DNA of 64,000 bases from Streptomyces shenzhenensis (GCF_021462265.1 NZ_JAJONF010000001.1:310001-374000); one strand, 5' to 3'. Shown: positions 47,759-56,329, numbered from the stretch's first letter. Numbers and translations are program-made. Notes: generated from the sequence alone by a model not told the origin.

Positions 47759-50641
47759 GTGGCAGAAGATCAGTTCTTTTTAACTGAACGCTTCCAGGCG
47801 CTAAGCCGTGATGGCGGTCTCCAGCGAGACAAAGAAGTCATCCTAGCGGCGCTTGGTCAAGAGCTCTGTCAGTTGTGGGGTATATCCACGGACGATGGCA
47901 TCAAGGTCATCCAGGGCACGATAGTGGCACGCTTGAGAGACCTATTTAGGGAATTCTCGTATAGGCCGCGAGGGATCACGGTCGAGCAGTTCAAACTCTC
48001 TCTAGAGGTTAGCTACCACTTCAAGCAAATGCCCGACGATGTAGAGGAAGACAGGGATGCTCGCCAAGAGTGGTATGAAACATATTTAAGGAAGCGCGGG
48101 GTTAAGAAAGGGGGCGCGGCCCGGACCCAACGCGAGTGGGTTGATCAGTTCGCTGCTTGGGCGGCCGAGCAGCTAGAACCCCGCCGCCTCGAACTCGCTG
48201 CCCAGAGTGCAGAACGAGCCCAGCAGGTCAGACAATCGCAACTTGAGGTATCAGGCGAGCCGCAAAGTCTCACCGAGGCCCCAACCCTCACCACCGAACT
48301 CCGCGACCTCCTCGCAGCCCAAGTCGCAGCCGCTGCCGAAATCGGCCTTTCAGACCCGCTGACCACCAGACCGTCAGCCGCCGCATGCTACGTCGAGCTT
48401 TCTGTACGCCCGCCAAAAGATTCCTCGTTTCGCGAAGAAATGTCGCTGCGCGCTCTCCTCAAACAGCATGGTCACATCGGGATCCGAGGCGAGGCCGGTT
48501 CCGGAAAGTCAACGCTGGCCAAACAGACTGTTGCCCGCATGAGCCGGGAACTCCTGGCGGGCGATCACATTCCCGCCGGCACCTGGCTACCGCTCTATGT
48601 CCCGGCTCGATTGTTGGCCGGTCCGGGTGGTTTCGCTGAAAGGGTGGCCTCGGCCCTAGCGGAACATCTTGCGGGGTTGCTCATGGAATCGCCAGCAGCG
48701 ACCTTGTTCGTTGAGCCGCCATCAGGTGCGCAAGGCTGGCTCGTCTTCGTGGACGGTACAGATGAACTGGCCAAGGGCAATGCACGCAGCAGTCTCGTAG
48801 CTGCCCTGAACCACCAAAGTGCATCCGCACGCTTCCGCTTCGTCGTCCTCGGCCGCAGTATCGAACCCGGACTCGCCATGCTAGATCTCAAAACGTATGA
48901 GATCGCTCCCTTTGACGACTGGCAGCTCTCCGAGTTCTGCCGTGGCTGGATGCGTGCGCATAACGTGAGTGAAGCCAAGGCTCACCAGGTCTTGCAACAG
49001 GCCAGAAACAGTGGCATCTACGATCTGCTGAAGAACCCACTTCTCGCCACCATGCTTTGCCAGGTCCACGCGCAAAAACCTGGCAGCGAAATCCCGCATA
49101 GCTTGCTTGGGCTGTACGAGAGCTTTGTGAGGCACTTGCTATTCAAGCGCCCTGGGCAAGCTGAAATTCGCCGCCAGATGAAAACGGTACTGGAGCAGTA
49201 CGGGACGCTGGGAGATCAATTGACTTCCTGGCTTTATGACAATCGGAGAAGCGTCTGCACGCGCGTCGCCCAGCACGTTGTCAAGGGTTTCAGGGAGGAG
49301 TTGCTCGAAACTGCAACGGAATACGTAAAGGAGTCCTTCGCGGGCTTTGGTAGCTGCTCTGACATCGCGGACGCCATCGACTGGCAACCACTCATGCACG
49401 ACCTACTCCTGAGCACCGGCTTCTTCGTGCAACGTGGCCCCGAACTCGCCGTCATGCAACGCTCACTCATGGAATACCTGGCTTCCGAAAAGGAAGATAC
49501 TGAGGAAGTCTCGATCTACATCGACGAGCCCGGCGAATGGTATCTGTTCCAGATGGGCGATGACCTCGATAACTTCACCAACCTCTGTTTGCTCCGCTGG
49601 GCGAAGTCGAGCGCAGCAGAAGAAGCCAACATTGCGAAAAGGCTCATTCGCAACCTGCTCGGTCCGCGGTCGGAGTACGCTCGGAAGACGTACCCGATCG
49701 TCCAACACGCCGTAGCGGAACTGCTGTCATACTCGGACGTCCCTCTGGACAACGAGATGGTCGGTCACATCACGGATTTCTACAGTGGCCCGCACAAAAT
49801 CCTGAGCGACGAGGAATACCTGATCGGGCTCGGTAGCTTCTACCGAGGGTTTGGCTTCGACCCTGATGGGCTGGAGCAGGACGTGAACGCCATTCTTGGT
49901 CGGCTGGGGGTGAAGTATGGGCCGATTGCGGATTTGCTGTTCAGGCGAACTGCCGCAGGCGAAATTTGGTCTCCTGCAATCCTGGATGGCCTTGCCTGGC
50001 TCTGGCGGACCAAACATCAGAGCTATGTGGAACAGGAACTTTGTGCCTTTCTTGCTGGCGAGGCACCGCGCAAGTGGCTCGACGCTGGAGACGTATACCT
50101 TGATATTGGAAACGTGGGCATGGCTCTTGAAGCGGCCCGGCGTCAGTATTTGACTCCCGAACACCTCTGGCGGTCAGCAGATTTGTTGCTTCGGTGCGGT
50201 GAACTGGATGAAGCACAGCGAAGACTGTCCGAGGCATTCCAGGCTTGTTCTGGCTGGGAAATGCGTTGCTTCATTGCCAGGACCGTTGCCAGATTTGGCG
50301 AATCGAAAACGGCTGAGCAAATGTTGAACTCGGCGTTGCAAGCCCAGCCGTTGCGGGAACGGGGGCTGGAAGCGCAAATTGAGCTCAGGACTTTTGGATT
50401 TTCGGAACTTGCCGAAAGAGAGCTTCGTCTTATTTTGACAGGTGGGCATTACCACAGGAATGACTCACGGAGAGTCAGCGGTCTCCAGCAGTCTCACTTT
50501 GGCCCGAGCAGGCTAGAAGAATGTATGCATGCTCCTGGGTGCCGGGCTATGCAACGCGAAATGTTCTCAGCTGACTTCAACTCTCGGTCGGTATCTGAAG
50601 TGACGACTTCGTGGAACTTTATTCGAGACTACCTGGTGTAG
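47759..50641 (+). CDS. NACHT-domain STAND NTPase, candidate antiphage protein
   Basis: A 960-aa protein. Residues 1 to about 200 are a helical N-terminal region without a recognised effector. Residues about 235-420 are a NACHT NTPase: Walker A GEAGSGKSTLAKQ, Walker B-like WLVFVDGTDELAKG (DGxDE with Thr in place of the hydrophobic residue), and sensor-like FRFVVLGRS. The middle region has NACHT-associated helices (LKNPLLATMLCQVHAQKPG). The C-terminal ~300 residues are helical and may be TPR/HEAT-like (AFLAGEAPRKWLDAGDVYLD, LLLRCGELDEAQRRLSEAF). Bacterial NACHT proteins are known antiphage NLR relatives; here the class and trigger are unknown. GTG start with AAGGGACGG upstream. AT-richer codons than neighbours indicate transfer. 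Confidence 0.88.
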   Translation: MAEDQFFLTERFQALSRDGGLQRDKEVILAALGQELCQLWGISTDDGIKVIQGTIVARLRDLFREFSYRPRGITVEQFKLSLEVSYHFKQMPDDVEEDRDARQEWYETYLRKRGVKKGGAARTQREWVDQFAAWAAEQLEPRRLELAAQSAERAQQVRQSQLEVSGEPQSLTEAPTLTTELRDLLAAQVAAAAEIGLSDPLTTRPSAAACYVELSVRPPKDSSFREEMSLRALLKQHGHIGIRGEAGSGKSTLAKQTVARMSRELLAGDHIPAGTWLPLYVPARLLAGPGGFAERVASALAEHLAGLLMESPAATLFVEPPSGAQGWLVFVDGTDELAKGNARSSLVAALNHQSASARFRFVVLGRSIEPGLAMLDLKTYEIAPFDDWQLSEFCRGWMRAHNVSEAKAHQVLQQARNSGIYDLLKNPLLATMLCQVHAQKPGSEIPHSLLGLYESFVRHLLFKRPGQAEIRRQMKTVLEQYGTLGDQLTSWLYDNRRSVCTRVAQHVVKGFREELLETATEYVKESFAGFGSCSDIADAIDWQPLMHDLLLSTGFFVQRGPELAVMQRSLMEYLASEKEDTEEVSIYIDEPGEWYLFQMGDDLDNFTNLCLLRWAKSSAAEEANIAKRLIRNLLGPRSEYARKTYPIVQHAVAELLSYSDVPLDNEMVGHITDFYSGPHKILSDEEYLIGLGSFYRGFGFDPDGLEQDVNAILGRLGVKYGPIADLLFRRTAAGEIWSPAILDGLAWLWRTKHQSYVEQELCAFLAGEAPRKWLDAGDVYLDIGNVGMALEAARRQYLTPEHLWRSADLLLRCGELDEAQRRLSEAFQACSGWEMRCFIARTVARFGESKTAEQMLNSALQAQPLRERGLEAQIELRTFGFSELAERELRLILTGGHYHRNDSRRVSGLQQSHFGPSRLEECMHAPGCRAMQREMFSADFNSRSVSEVTTSWNFIRDYLV

Positions 50642-50690
50642 TTGGATAAACGCTATGACTCGTCACATATCTAGTCGAGGCACACAAAAC

Positions 50691-50717
50691 CGGCCCCCGT
50701 CCTCAAGACGGGGGCCG
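50691..50717 (-). terminator. Terminator between the NACHT gene and the ATPase gene
   Basis: Perfect 11-bp arms CGGCCCCCGTC and GACGGGGGCCG with a 5-nt loop. Read on the minus strand it is followed by GTTTTGTG, so it best terminates the minus-strand operon, but it can also stop the NACHT transcript. Confidence 0.8.
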
Positions 50718-50737
50718 ACGCCTACGTGCTGCTCCAC

Positions 50738-51154
50738 TCACCCCAGCCCAATCGAACACCACACCACCTTGCCGCCCGTCGGCACAAAGTAGTAGCTCCA
50801 CTCCTTCGTAATGCGTTCCAAGATCAGCAGCCCCCGCCCGTTCTCAGCGCCAGCCACAGGCGACGCATTGAGCACCGGCGGCCGGGGATCGGGGTCGGCC
50901 ACCCAGATGAGGAGCCGATGCGGCTCCTTGTGCAGGGTCAGCCGGATGCGCGGCGGTACGGCATCGAGCGACACGTTGCCGACGCAGCGCACGGCGTTGG
51001 TGACCAACTCCGAGACCGCCAACTGGGCGTCGTCAATGCGGTCGTCGGGCAAGCGCCAGGCGGACAAGACATCTCTTGTGTGGCGACGACCCCATCGCAC
51101 AGCGTCGGCCTGGGCAGCAAGCTCCAACTCGCTCGTATAGGGGGAGGCGTTCAC
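50738..51154 (-). CDS. SpoIIAB/RsbW-like ATP-binding protein
   Basis: A 138-aa GHKL-fold protein of the anti-sigma kinase type common in Streptomyces. The N-box is QLAVSELVTNAVRC, G1 is LIWVADPDPRPP, and G2 is ENGRGLLILERITKEWSYYF. Such proteins bind sigma factors or anti-anti-sigma factors, or act as stand-alone ATPases; the partner is not evident. GTG 51154 overlaps the upstream stop (GTGA) and has AGGAGG seven bases upstream. The much longer open frame is a GC artefact. Confidence 0.88.
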   Translation of the reverse strand: MNASPYTSELELAAQADAVRWGRRHTRDVLSAWRLPDDRIDDAQLAVSELVTNAVRCVGNVSLDAVPPRIRLTLHKEPHRLLIWVADPDPRPPVLNASPVAGAENGRGLLILERITKEWSYYFVPTGGKVVWCSIGLG

Positions 51155-51510
51155 GGCCGCGCCTCCTGTTCGGGAGCGGCGGTCGCTTCGAGCGGCGCGG
51201 CGAGCCACAGTGTGCCGCCAATCTCCCGCTCGACATCGTCCTTCATGAGCTCGGCCAAGACCGGGATCGTGTGCAGGTGTTCCGGCGAGGGCATGACGAC
51301 GTGGCGTACGTTCTTCCCGTGGCAGTGGACCACGACTTCGTGCCACGCCTTGAGCTGCTGCCACTGGGCCTCGATGAACACGTCGGCGAGCACCAATCCG
51401 TGCGCTTCGGCGAAGGCCACCAGGTCGCGGTGGAGACGCAGAACGTCGTCTATCCCGAGCCCTGGCAGCACGCGGAGGTAGCCGTAGGCCAGTCGGGGTG
51501 TTGTGGGCAT
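51151..51510 (-). CDS. Resolvase-fold protein without the catalytic serine
   Basis: A 119-aa protein whose start YGYLRVLPGLGIDDVLRLHR and middle LVAFAEAHGLVLADVFIEA resemble the N-terminal domain of serine recombinases. The catalytic position reads RVLPG instead of RVS, so recombination is unlikely, and it has no DNA-binding domain. The ATG at 51510 has AAGGAG upstream. It is coupled by a 4-nt overlap to the ATP-binding protein gene, which suggests a joint regulatory role. Confidence 0.68.
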   Translation of the reverse strand: MPTTPRLAYGYLRVLPGLGIDDVLRLHRDLVAFAEAHGLVLADVFIEAQWQQLKAWHEVVVHCHGKNVRHVVMPSPEHLHTIPVLAELMKDDVEREIGGTLWLAAPLEATAAPEQEARP

Positions 51511-51623
51511 CGCGTCGGCTCCTTGCCGCCCCGTGTCGGCTGGGGGATAAACGGGGCCTCCCGAGCCTGGTGGGGGCCAGTTGGCGGGCCAACTACGGCC
51601 ACGCATGGGGACATATACGTCCG

Positions 51624-51659
51624 GCGTATTGCCCCCGGGGGCCGCGTATGGCAATACGC
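51624..51659. promoter_or_regulatory. Overlapping inverted repeats in a divergent promoter region
   Basis: GCGTATTGCC (51624-51633) and GGCAATACGC (51650-51659) are perfect 10-bp arms 16 nt apart. The second arm also pairs with GCGTAT at 51644 to form a smaller palindrome GCGTAT-GGCA-ATACGC. The site lies between the divergent resolvase-fold and XRE genes, about 46 nt from the XRE start, and is a likely operator. Confidence 0.65.
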
Positions 51660-51705
51660 TGGGTAGGCATGGCCAGGGGGCACCAAGGGCGGGAGCGGCG
51701 GCAAC

Positions 51706-53310
51706 ATGGCACCACAGCAAGCGGCCCGCTACTGCCAGTGCGGTACACGGCTGGCCAGGGACAACGCCGGAGATCGGTGTGGGGCCTGCGTCCGCCAGAA
51801 GCGCCAGTCAGCCGGCCAACCGCCCGTTCTCCCTGCCGAGTTCTGGGAGCACCCACAGTTGCGCGAAGCTTTGGAGAGCTGGCACTTCGGCCAGGTGCTC
51901 TACGCCTACCGCACCCATCCGCACCACAGACGAGCTCTGTCGCAAGGAGCCGTCGCCGACTGGCTCGGCGTGACCCAGGCCCAGCTCAGCCGGATCGAGA
52001 ACGGAGCGGCCCCGCAGGACCTCTCGAAGCTCATGCAATGGGCGCATAGCTTGAAGATCCCGGCCGACTTACTGTGGTTCAAGCTGCCAGGCAGCGAACG
52101 TCAGTTCGCGGCTCCTGCCACTCCGCGGGGCGAGGCCGACCACCAGAAGCCCGAGGAACCACCCAACACTCCGGCTTCGGTGCTGCTTCCAGTCATGGTG
52201 AACGGACAACCCGTCTTCGTACCCGTCGACGCGGAAGCGCTCGCGGCCAACGGCCTTGGCAGCCTGTCGGCACTCCCGGCCGACAGCACTACCGCCACGG
52301 AATTCGAGGCCATGAGTCCGCTCCACCGTCGAACGCTCCTCAGCGGCATCGCCGCTGCCGCTCTCCCCGGTCGGGGGCTGGAAGAACTTCAGCGCGTGGC
52401 AACCGCTCTGGAAGAATCCCGCCGCTACCAGGGCGGCCCTGTCGTCGACTACTTCTGCACGCAGCTCGACCACGCCAAGCGTGACGACGGCAGCCTCGGC
52501 CCGAAGAAGATCCTGCCGGTGGTGCTCGGACTGCTGGGAGCCATCGAGCAGCATGCCCGGGACGTGAAGCCAAAAATCCGCCGTGAGCTGATGTCTGTCG
52601 GGGCCGACGGGGCGGAGTTCGCCGGGTGGCTGTACCGGGATATCCACCAGCCCGGACAGGCTGGATTTTGGTACGACCGAGCTATGGAGTGGGCGCAGGA
52701 AGCCGACGACCCGGCTATGCAGGGGTACGTCCTGCTCAAGAAGTCCCAAATGGCGTACGACGACCGCGACGCCTTGCGGGTACTCACCCTGGCCCAAGCA
52801 GGGAGCCACGAGCGGTGGCGCCTGCCGGCGCGGGTGCGAGCCGAGGTCACCCAGCAAGAAGCACTCGGCTTGGCCATGACTGGTGAACCGCTGGACGCCG
52901 TTAAGCAGAAGCTCGACGAGGCGCACGGACTGTTGACCGCCGTGCCCAGCGACGACCCATCGCCCCTGGGGGCGTACTTCACCGAGGACACCCTCATGCT
53001 CCGCAATGCCGTCACCTACGCCGAGGCCGGGAAGCCAGGTCTCGCGGTGGAACTGTTCGGTGAGGCGATCGGGGCAGGGACGCTGTCGCGCCGTGACACG
53101 GGGTTCTTCAATGCCCGCCGTGCCGCTGCGGTGGCGCTGTGCGGTGAGCCCGACGAAGCTGCCCAGCTCGGCCGCGAATCTGCTCAGGTCGCCCACACAA
53201 TGAAGTCGGAGCGAACCCTGCGCGTGCTCTCCGAGGTGCTGCACACCTTGGGCCGCTGGAGCAGCCGGCCTGCGGTACGAGACTTCCGCGAGGCTCTTCA
53301 CGCCTCCTGA
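51706..53310 (+). CDS. XRE-type HTH regulator with zinc-ribbon-like start and TPR-like C-terminus
   Basis: A 534-aa protein. Residues ~8-32 carry CQCGTRL and DRCGACVR, a possible zinc ribbon. Residues ~60-125 form a helix-turn-helix (LSQGAVADWLGVTQAQLSRIENG). The rest is an alpha-helical repeat region (GWLYRDIHQPGQAGFWYDRAME, YVLLKKSQMAYDDRDALRVL, YAEAGKPGLAVELFGEAI) resembling TPRs of actinobacterial regulators often encoded next to SpoIIAB-like ATPases. It probably controls its own divergent promoter region through the inverted repeats at 51624. Small-molecule or peptide binding by the TPR part is possible but not shown. Confidence 0.85.
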   Translation: MAPQQAARYCQCGTRLARDNAGDRCGACVRQKRQSAGQPPVLPAEFWEHPQLREALESWHFGQVLYAYRTHPHHRRALSQGAVADWLGVTQAQLSRIENGAAPQDLSKLMQWAHSLKIPADLLWFKLPGSERQFAAPATPRGEADHQKPEEPPNTPASVLLPVMVNGQPVFVPVDAEALAANGLGSLSALPADSTTATEFEAMSPLHRRTLLSGIAAAALPGRGLEELQRVATALEESRRYQGGPVVDYFCTQLDHAKRDDGSLGPKKILPVVLGLLGAIEQHARDVKPKIRRELMSVGADGAEFAGWLYRDIHQPGQAGFWYDRAMEWAQEADDPAMQGYVLLKKSQMAYDDRDALRVLTLAQAGSHERWRLPARVRAEVTQQEALGLAMTGEPLDAVKQKLDEAHGLLTAVPSDDPSPLGAYFTEDTLMLRNAVTYAEAGKPGLAVELFGEAIGAGTLSRRDTGFFNARRAAAVALCGEPDEAAQLGRESAQVAHTMKSERTLRVLSEVLHTLGRWSSRPAVRDFREALHAS

Positions 53311-53313
53311 CGG

Positions 53314-54135
53314 TCAGAGCGGTGTCGTTACCCACTCGGCCACGGTACGGATGACGAACGCCTGCCACTCCTGGCTCTGGGGATCGAGGTACTGCGGGTC
53401 GTCGTGCACCGCGAAGCCGTGCTGCGAGCCCTCGATCTCAATGAGCTTGCACGGACCGCCGAACTGCTCGACCGCTGCCCGTGATGACTCGATGGGCACA
53501 AACGTGTCCTTGGTGCCGTGCACGATGAGCGTCGGGGCTTGGACGTCGCCGAGCGCCTCATGGGGGCGGATCCAAAACACCTCGTTGAAGATGGGCCGTC
53601 CGTGCTTCAGGGTCGGTGTGAACTGGATGAAGCCCTCCGACGCCAACTGCTGTGCGGCTTCCTCCTGGAGGTAGTCGTTCTCCCAATACGCCCGGCTGTC
53701 GATAGTCCGCTTCTTGTAGTCGAGCTGGGGGTTGAAGAGCACCAGGCGGGAGAGGTCGTCTGGACGCTGCGCGGCGTAGTACGCGCAGATTCCACCGCCG
53801 AAGCTGGCACCAAGCAGGGTGACGTCCTCAGCCCCGGTGGCCTCACGGACATATGCCAGCACAACCCGGATGTCGTTCAGGATGGCCGACAGCGTGAGGT
53901 CTTCCTGGCGACCCTCGCTCTGCCCGTGGCCGCGGAGGTCGAAGCGCAAGCTAGCAACACTCGCCTCGGCCAGGCCAGCCGCCAGCCGTGTGAAGAAGCC
54001 ACCCTCTTCGCGGGTGACCCCTCCACCGTGGACGAGCACGATGGCCCGAGAGGTTGGCTGTCCTGGTTCGACCAAGGTGCCGGCGAGGTGGAGACCGTCG
54101 AGGGTGCGGACTGTCACTTCCGCGGTGGTGGGCAT
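53314..54135 (-). CDS. Alpha/beta hydrolase
   Basis: A 273-aa serine hydrolase. The oxyanion strand is IVLVHGGGVTREEGGFF, the nucleophile elbow GASFGGG, the acid loop HGTKDTFVP and the catalytic His GSQHGF, so the triad Ser-Asp-His is intact. A cap region (LQEEAAQQLASEGFIQFTP) lies between strands 6 and 7. It resembles serine aminopeptidase/esterase-like proteins; the substrate is unknown. It converges on the XRE gene with a 3-nt gap. Confidence 0.88.
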   Translation of the reverse strand: MPTTAEVTVRTLDGLHLAGTLVEPGQPTSRAIVLVHGGGVTREEGGFFTRLAAGLAEASVASLRFDLRGHGQSEGRQEDLTLSAILNDIRVVLAYVREATGAEDVTLLGASFGGGICAYYAAQRPDDLSRLVLFNPQLDYKKRTIDSRAYWENDYLQEEAAQQLASEGFIQFTPTLKHGRPIFNEVFWIRPHEALGDVQAPTLIVHGTKDTFVPIESSRAAVEQFGGPCKLIEIEGSQHGFAVHDDPQYLDPQSQEWQAFVIRTVAEWVTTPL

Positions 54136-54237
54136 GGGGCAAGCGTAGAGCCGCTGCCAGTCGATCCAACAGAGTGCACGCTTACAGCAACTCGGCGATA
54201 GTGACGTTTCTTTACCAGCCCCAGTATGTGGAGCCGT

Positions 54238-55872
54238 CTATGTCTCTGGCTTGAAAATAGCGATCGTCACAGAGGGGTCAGGACCCGGTTTAAGCGCTAC
54301 CGTGACTTTTGTATCGGGTGTAGCTTCATCAGGGATCTCGGGCCATGTTGCCACACGTACGGTAGCGAGGGTCTTTCTGGTTACGCCTAGCATATAGGTG
54401 TTGTCGCCGAGCTTAACGAGTAGAGGTTCGTTGAGCCAGACGTCTCGCGCTTCTCTGTCTTTCTCTAGCTGTTGCATGTCTGGCGAGGACAAACCTTCTA
54501 CCGTTACTTCGAGGTTCAGTTCGGACCACTGACCTGTGGCCGTATTGTTAGTGAGAAAGGCATGGGCATCTCCGAGTGCATCCACTTCCTCAGTGGTGAG
54601 CGTCTTGGGCATGGGGAAGTAGACGCCGCTGATTCGCTGAATATCGGCAAGTAGAAGTAGAAATTTGTACGGTAGAGCGTAGCCATCTGTGCCGGACTCG
54701 GGAATATCGATTGGCGGGCCAATCTCTTGTCCGTTCACTTCCATCACGAAGTAGCGTTCAGGTTTCATCTCCCGAAGGAAATTGACGGTAGGCAGGAGCG
54801 TCCCGGGGAGGCAGCCGTCGGGCTGATGGTAATCGTAGTGCAGCTTGATCCTGCTGGTAACAGTGTCAAAGCGCGCAGTCACCTTGATTGTGGAGTTGAG
54901 GTCAACTAGTGTGAGCACACCGCCTCGCAAGCCAACTGTGCTTTCAAGCGCCTTGAGCGGAAGCTGTGCTACGACGAATCCGCGCTCATCCTGAATTCGG
55001 AGTACTACGCGGAGCTCTTGAGGTGGTGTGTTGATGGCCGCACCGATACGGAGTTCGCCACCTTCGTAGGTGCCGCCGAAGCCAGCAGGAGCATTGATCT
55101 GCACATGCTTTACGTACTCCCCGGGTACGACGGTCGCCGTGCCGTAGTTGAAAGTGTCATGGACTGCCTGCGCTACCTTCCTCCCTTCTTCGGTTTCGGG
55201 AAACTGGAAGGCTCCGCCCATCGTGATAGGGCGATCCCTCTCGGCTCCGGGATAGCGCGGTGCGACTGTGATCTTTACGGACCCGTCCGGATGAGCCTCG
55301 AAACCAAATGAGTAGTGCGGATCCAGAGAGTTGAGGCGATCTTTGAGCGTGCGTACACGAGCTGCTAGGTCAGTAACACCACGGGTGAGGGCAGCTTGCT
55401 CTTGGTTGATCTCCCGCATCATGCTAACGATCTCGTCGTTGCTGCCTTCTAGGTAGTAACGCGGAAGCTCCGGGTAGGAGGCCATCTGGCTGTCGAGCCA
55501 ATCCTTCCCACGCCAGACGCATGGGAAGGGATACTTAGCAGTCAAATCGTTGAACCACTTGAGTTCGCCATCGGTGTGATTGATGGGAACCACCAGGTGC
55601 CAGGCTACTGGGTTGTGTTTGGCGGCATTGTTGAGAGAGTTCTTGACTTGCCTCCTTCTGCCCGACTTCTCGTCCAGGCGTCCGGTGAAGCTCTTCAACT
55701 CGAAGATTTCCAAGCCAGTAGGCAGGGGAAGCTGAACATCGCGGCCGTCATCGCCACCGGATCCATCAATACGTTGTGCCTGTGGATGGAGACGACTGAT
55801 GAGGACGGAGACCATGTCTTCGTAAACGGTGGATCCGAGCCGCTCGTCGGTCCAGTCGACCCTGTTTTTCAT
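54238..55872 (-). CDS. Putative PD-(D/E)XK nuclease with a large unknown C-terminal region
   Basis: A 544-aa protein. The N-terminal ~100 residues show a restriction-endonuclease-like signature: YEDMVSVLISRL, then GSGGDDGRDVQLPLPTGLEIFELKSFTG (Asp, then Glu-x-Lys), as in Mrr/HNH-independent defence nucleases. Residues ~160-180 form a coiled coil. The C-terminal ~350 residues are beta-rich and I do not recognise them; they may sense a ligand or bind a target. The gene follows an XRE regulator gene by 7 nt in the same direction. A defence role is inferred from the nuclease motif and location, and no known system architecture is matched. Confidence 0.78.
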   Translation of the reverse strand: MKNRVDWTDERLGSTVYEDMVSVLISRLHPQAQRIDGSGGDDGRDVQLPLPTGLEIFELKSFTGRLDEKSGRRRQVKNSLNNAAKHNPVAWHLVVPINHTDGELKWFNDLTAKYPFPCVWRGKDWLDSQMASYPELPRYYLEGSNDEIVSMMREINQEQAALTRGVTDLAARVRTLKDRLNSLDPHYSFGFEAHPDGSVKITVAPRYPGAERDRPITMGGAFQFPETEEGRKVAQAVHDTFNYGTATVVPGEYVKHVQINAPAGFGGTYEGGELRIGAAINTPPQELRVVLRIQDERGFVVAQLPLKALESTVGLRGGVLTLVDLNSTIKVTARFDTVTSRIKLHYDYHQPDGCLPGTLLPTVNFLREMKPERYFVMEVNGQEIGPPIDIPESGTDGYALPYKFLLLLADIQRISGVYFPMPKTLTTEEVDALGDAHAFLTNNTATGQWSELNLEVTVEGLSSPDMQQLEKDREARDVWLNEPLLVKLGDNTYMLGVTRKTLATVRVATWPEIPDEATPDTKVTVALKPGPDPSVTIAIFKPET

Positions 55873-55879
55873 ACCACCC

Positions 55880-56140
55880 TCAGTCTTTGTCGCTCTCGTC
55901 GCCCCCTGGCGACTTCAACCCCCGCACCAGCTCTGCGGGATCCACGCCGAGCGCCTCGGCCAGCTTCAGGATGTTGTGCAAGCTGACGTTGCGCTGACCA
56001 CGCTCGACCTGCCCGATGAACGTCCAGTGCATGCCGCTGTCGTCGGCGAGGCGTTCTTGGCTCTTGCCGAGTTCGTTCCTGCGGGCGCGTACCCGGGCTC
56101 CGAAGGTCTGGGCGGCGTCTGAGATGGGCTGTTTTGCCAT
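55880..56140 (-). CDS. Small XRE-family transcriptional regulator
   Basis: An 86-aa helix-turn-helix protein (FGARVRARRNELGKSQERLA, DDSGMHWTFIGQVERGQRNV) with an acidic C-terminus. It is comparable to the controller (C) proteins of restriction systems, which repress or time expression of the nuclease gene. The ATG 56140 is chosen as the start of the domain with AGGG upstream. Next to it on the divergent side are four copies of an operator-like motif (56157-56225), probably its binding sites. Confidence 0.87.
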   Translation of the reverse strand: MAKQPISDAAQTFGARVRARRNELGKSQERLADDSGMHWTFIGQVERGQRNVSLHNILKLAEALGVDPAELVRGLKSPGGDESDKD

Positions 56141-56156
56141 GGCAAGCCCTAGCTCA

Positions 56157-56225
56157 TATGTCCCAAGCCTCAAGATCCAGAGACTATGTATCCCAACTCT
56201 CTGCATCCCATGACTATGTGTCCTA
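56157..56225. promoter_or_regulatory. Four operator-like direct repeats upstream of the XRE gene
   Basis: The motif (A/G)TG-x-(A/G)TCCCA recurs: ATATGTCCCA (56156), ACTATGTATCCCA (56183), CTGCATCCCA (56201) and ACTATGTGTCCTA (56213). The two ACTATGT copies are exactly 30 bp apart, about three helical turns, so a regulator could bind along one face. They lie in the divergent region of the XRE gene and the Gly-rich peptide ORF. Confidence 0.55.
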
Positions 56226-56271
56226 TGCTGCCTCGCGTAGGCAGTTCTCGGAAGCAGAGGAGGTGGTGGTC

Positions 56272-56316
56272 ATGGCGCACGGCAACGGTGGTGGCGGCGG
56301 TACCGGCGGCGGATAG
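56272..56316 (+). CDS. 14-aa Gly-rich micro-peptide ORF
   Basis: ATG to TAG, 15 codons; product MAHGNGGGGGTGGG. AGGAGG lies at 56258-56263, eight bases before the ATG, an ideal ribosome site. A hairpin terminator follows 13 nt after the stop. It is divergent from the XRE regulator, behind repeated operator-like motifs. Translation is well supported by the signals, but the product could be a leader peptide, a toxin or a signalling peptide. The in-frame region upstream (from 56134) has no ribosome site. Confidence 0.5.
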   Translation: MAHGNGGGGGTGGG

Positions 56317-56329
56317 CCCCGCACCCTGG

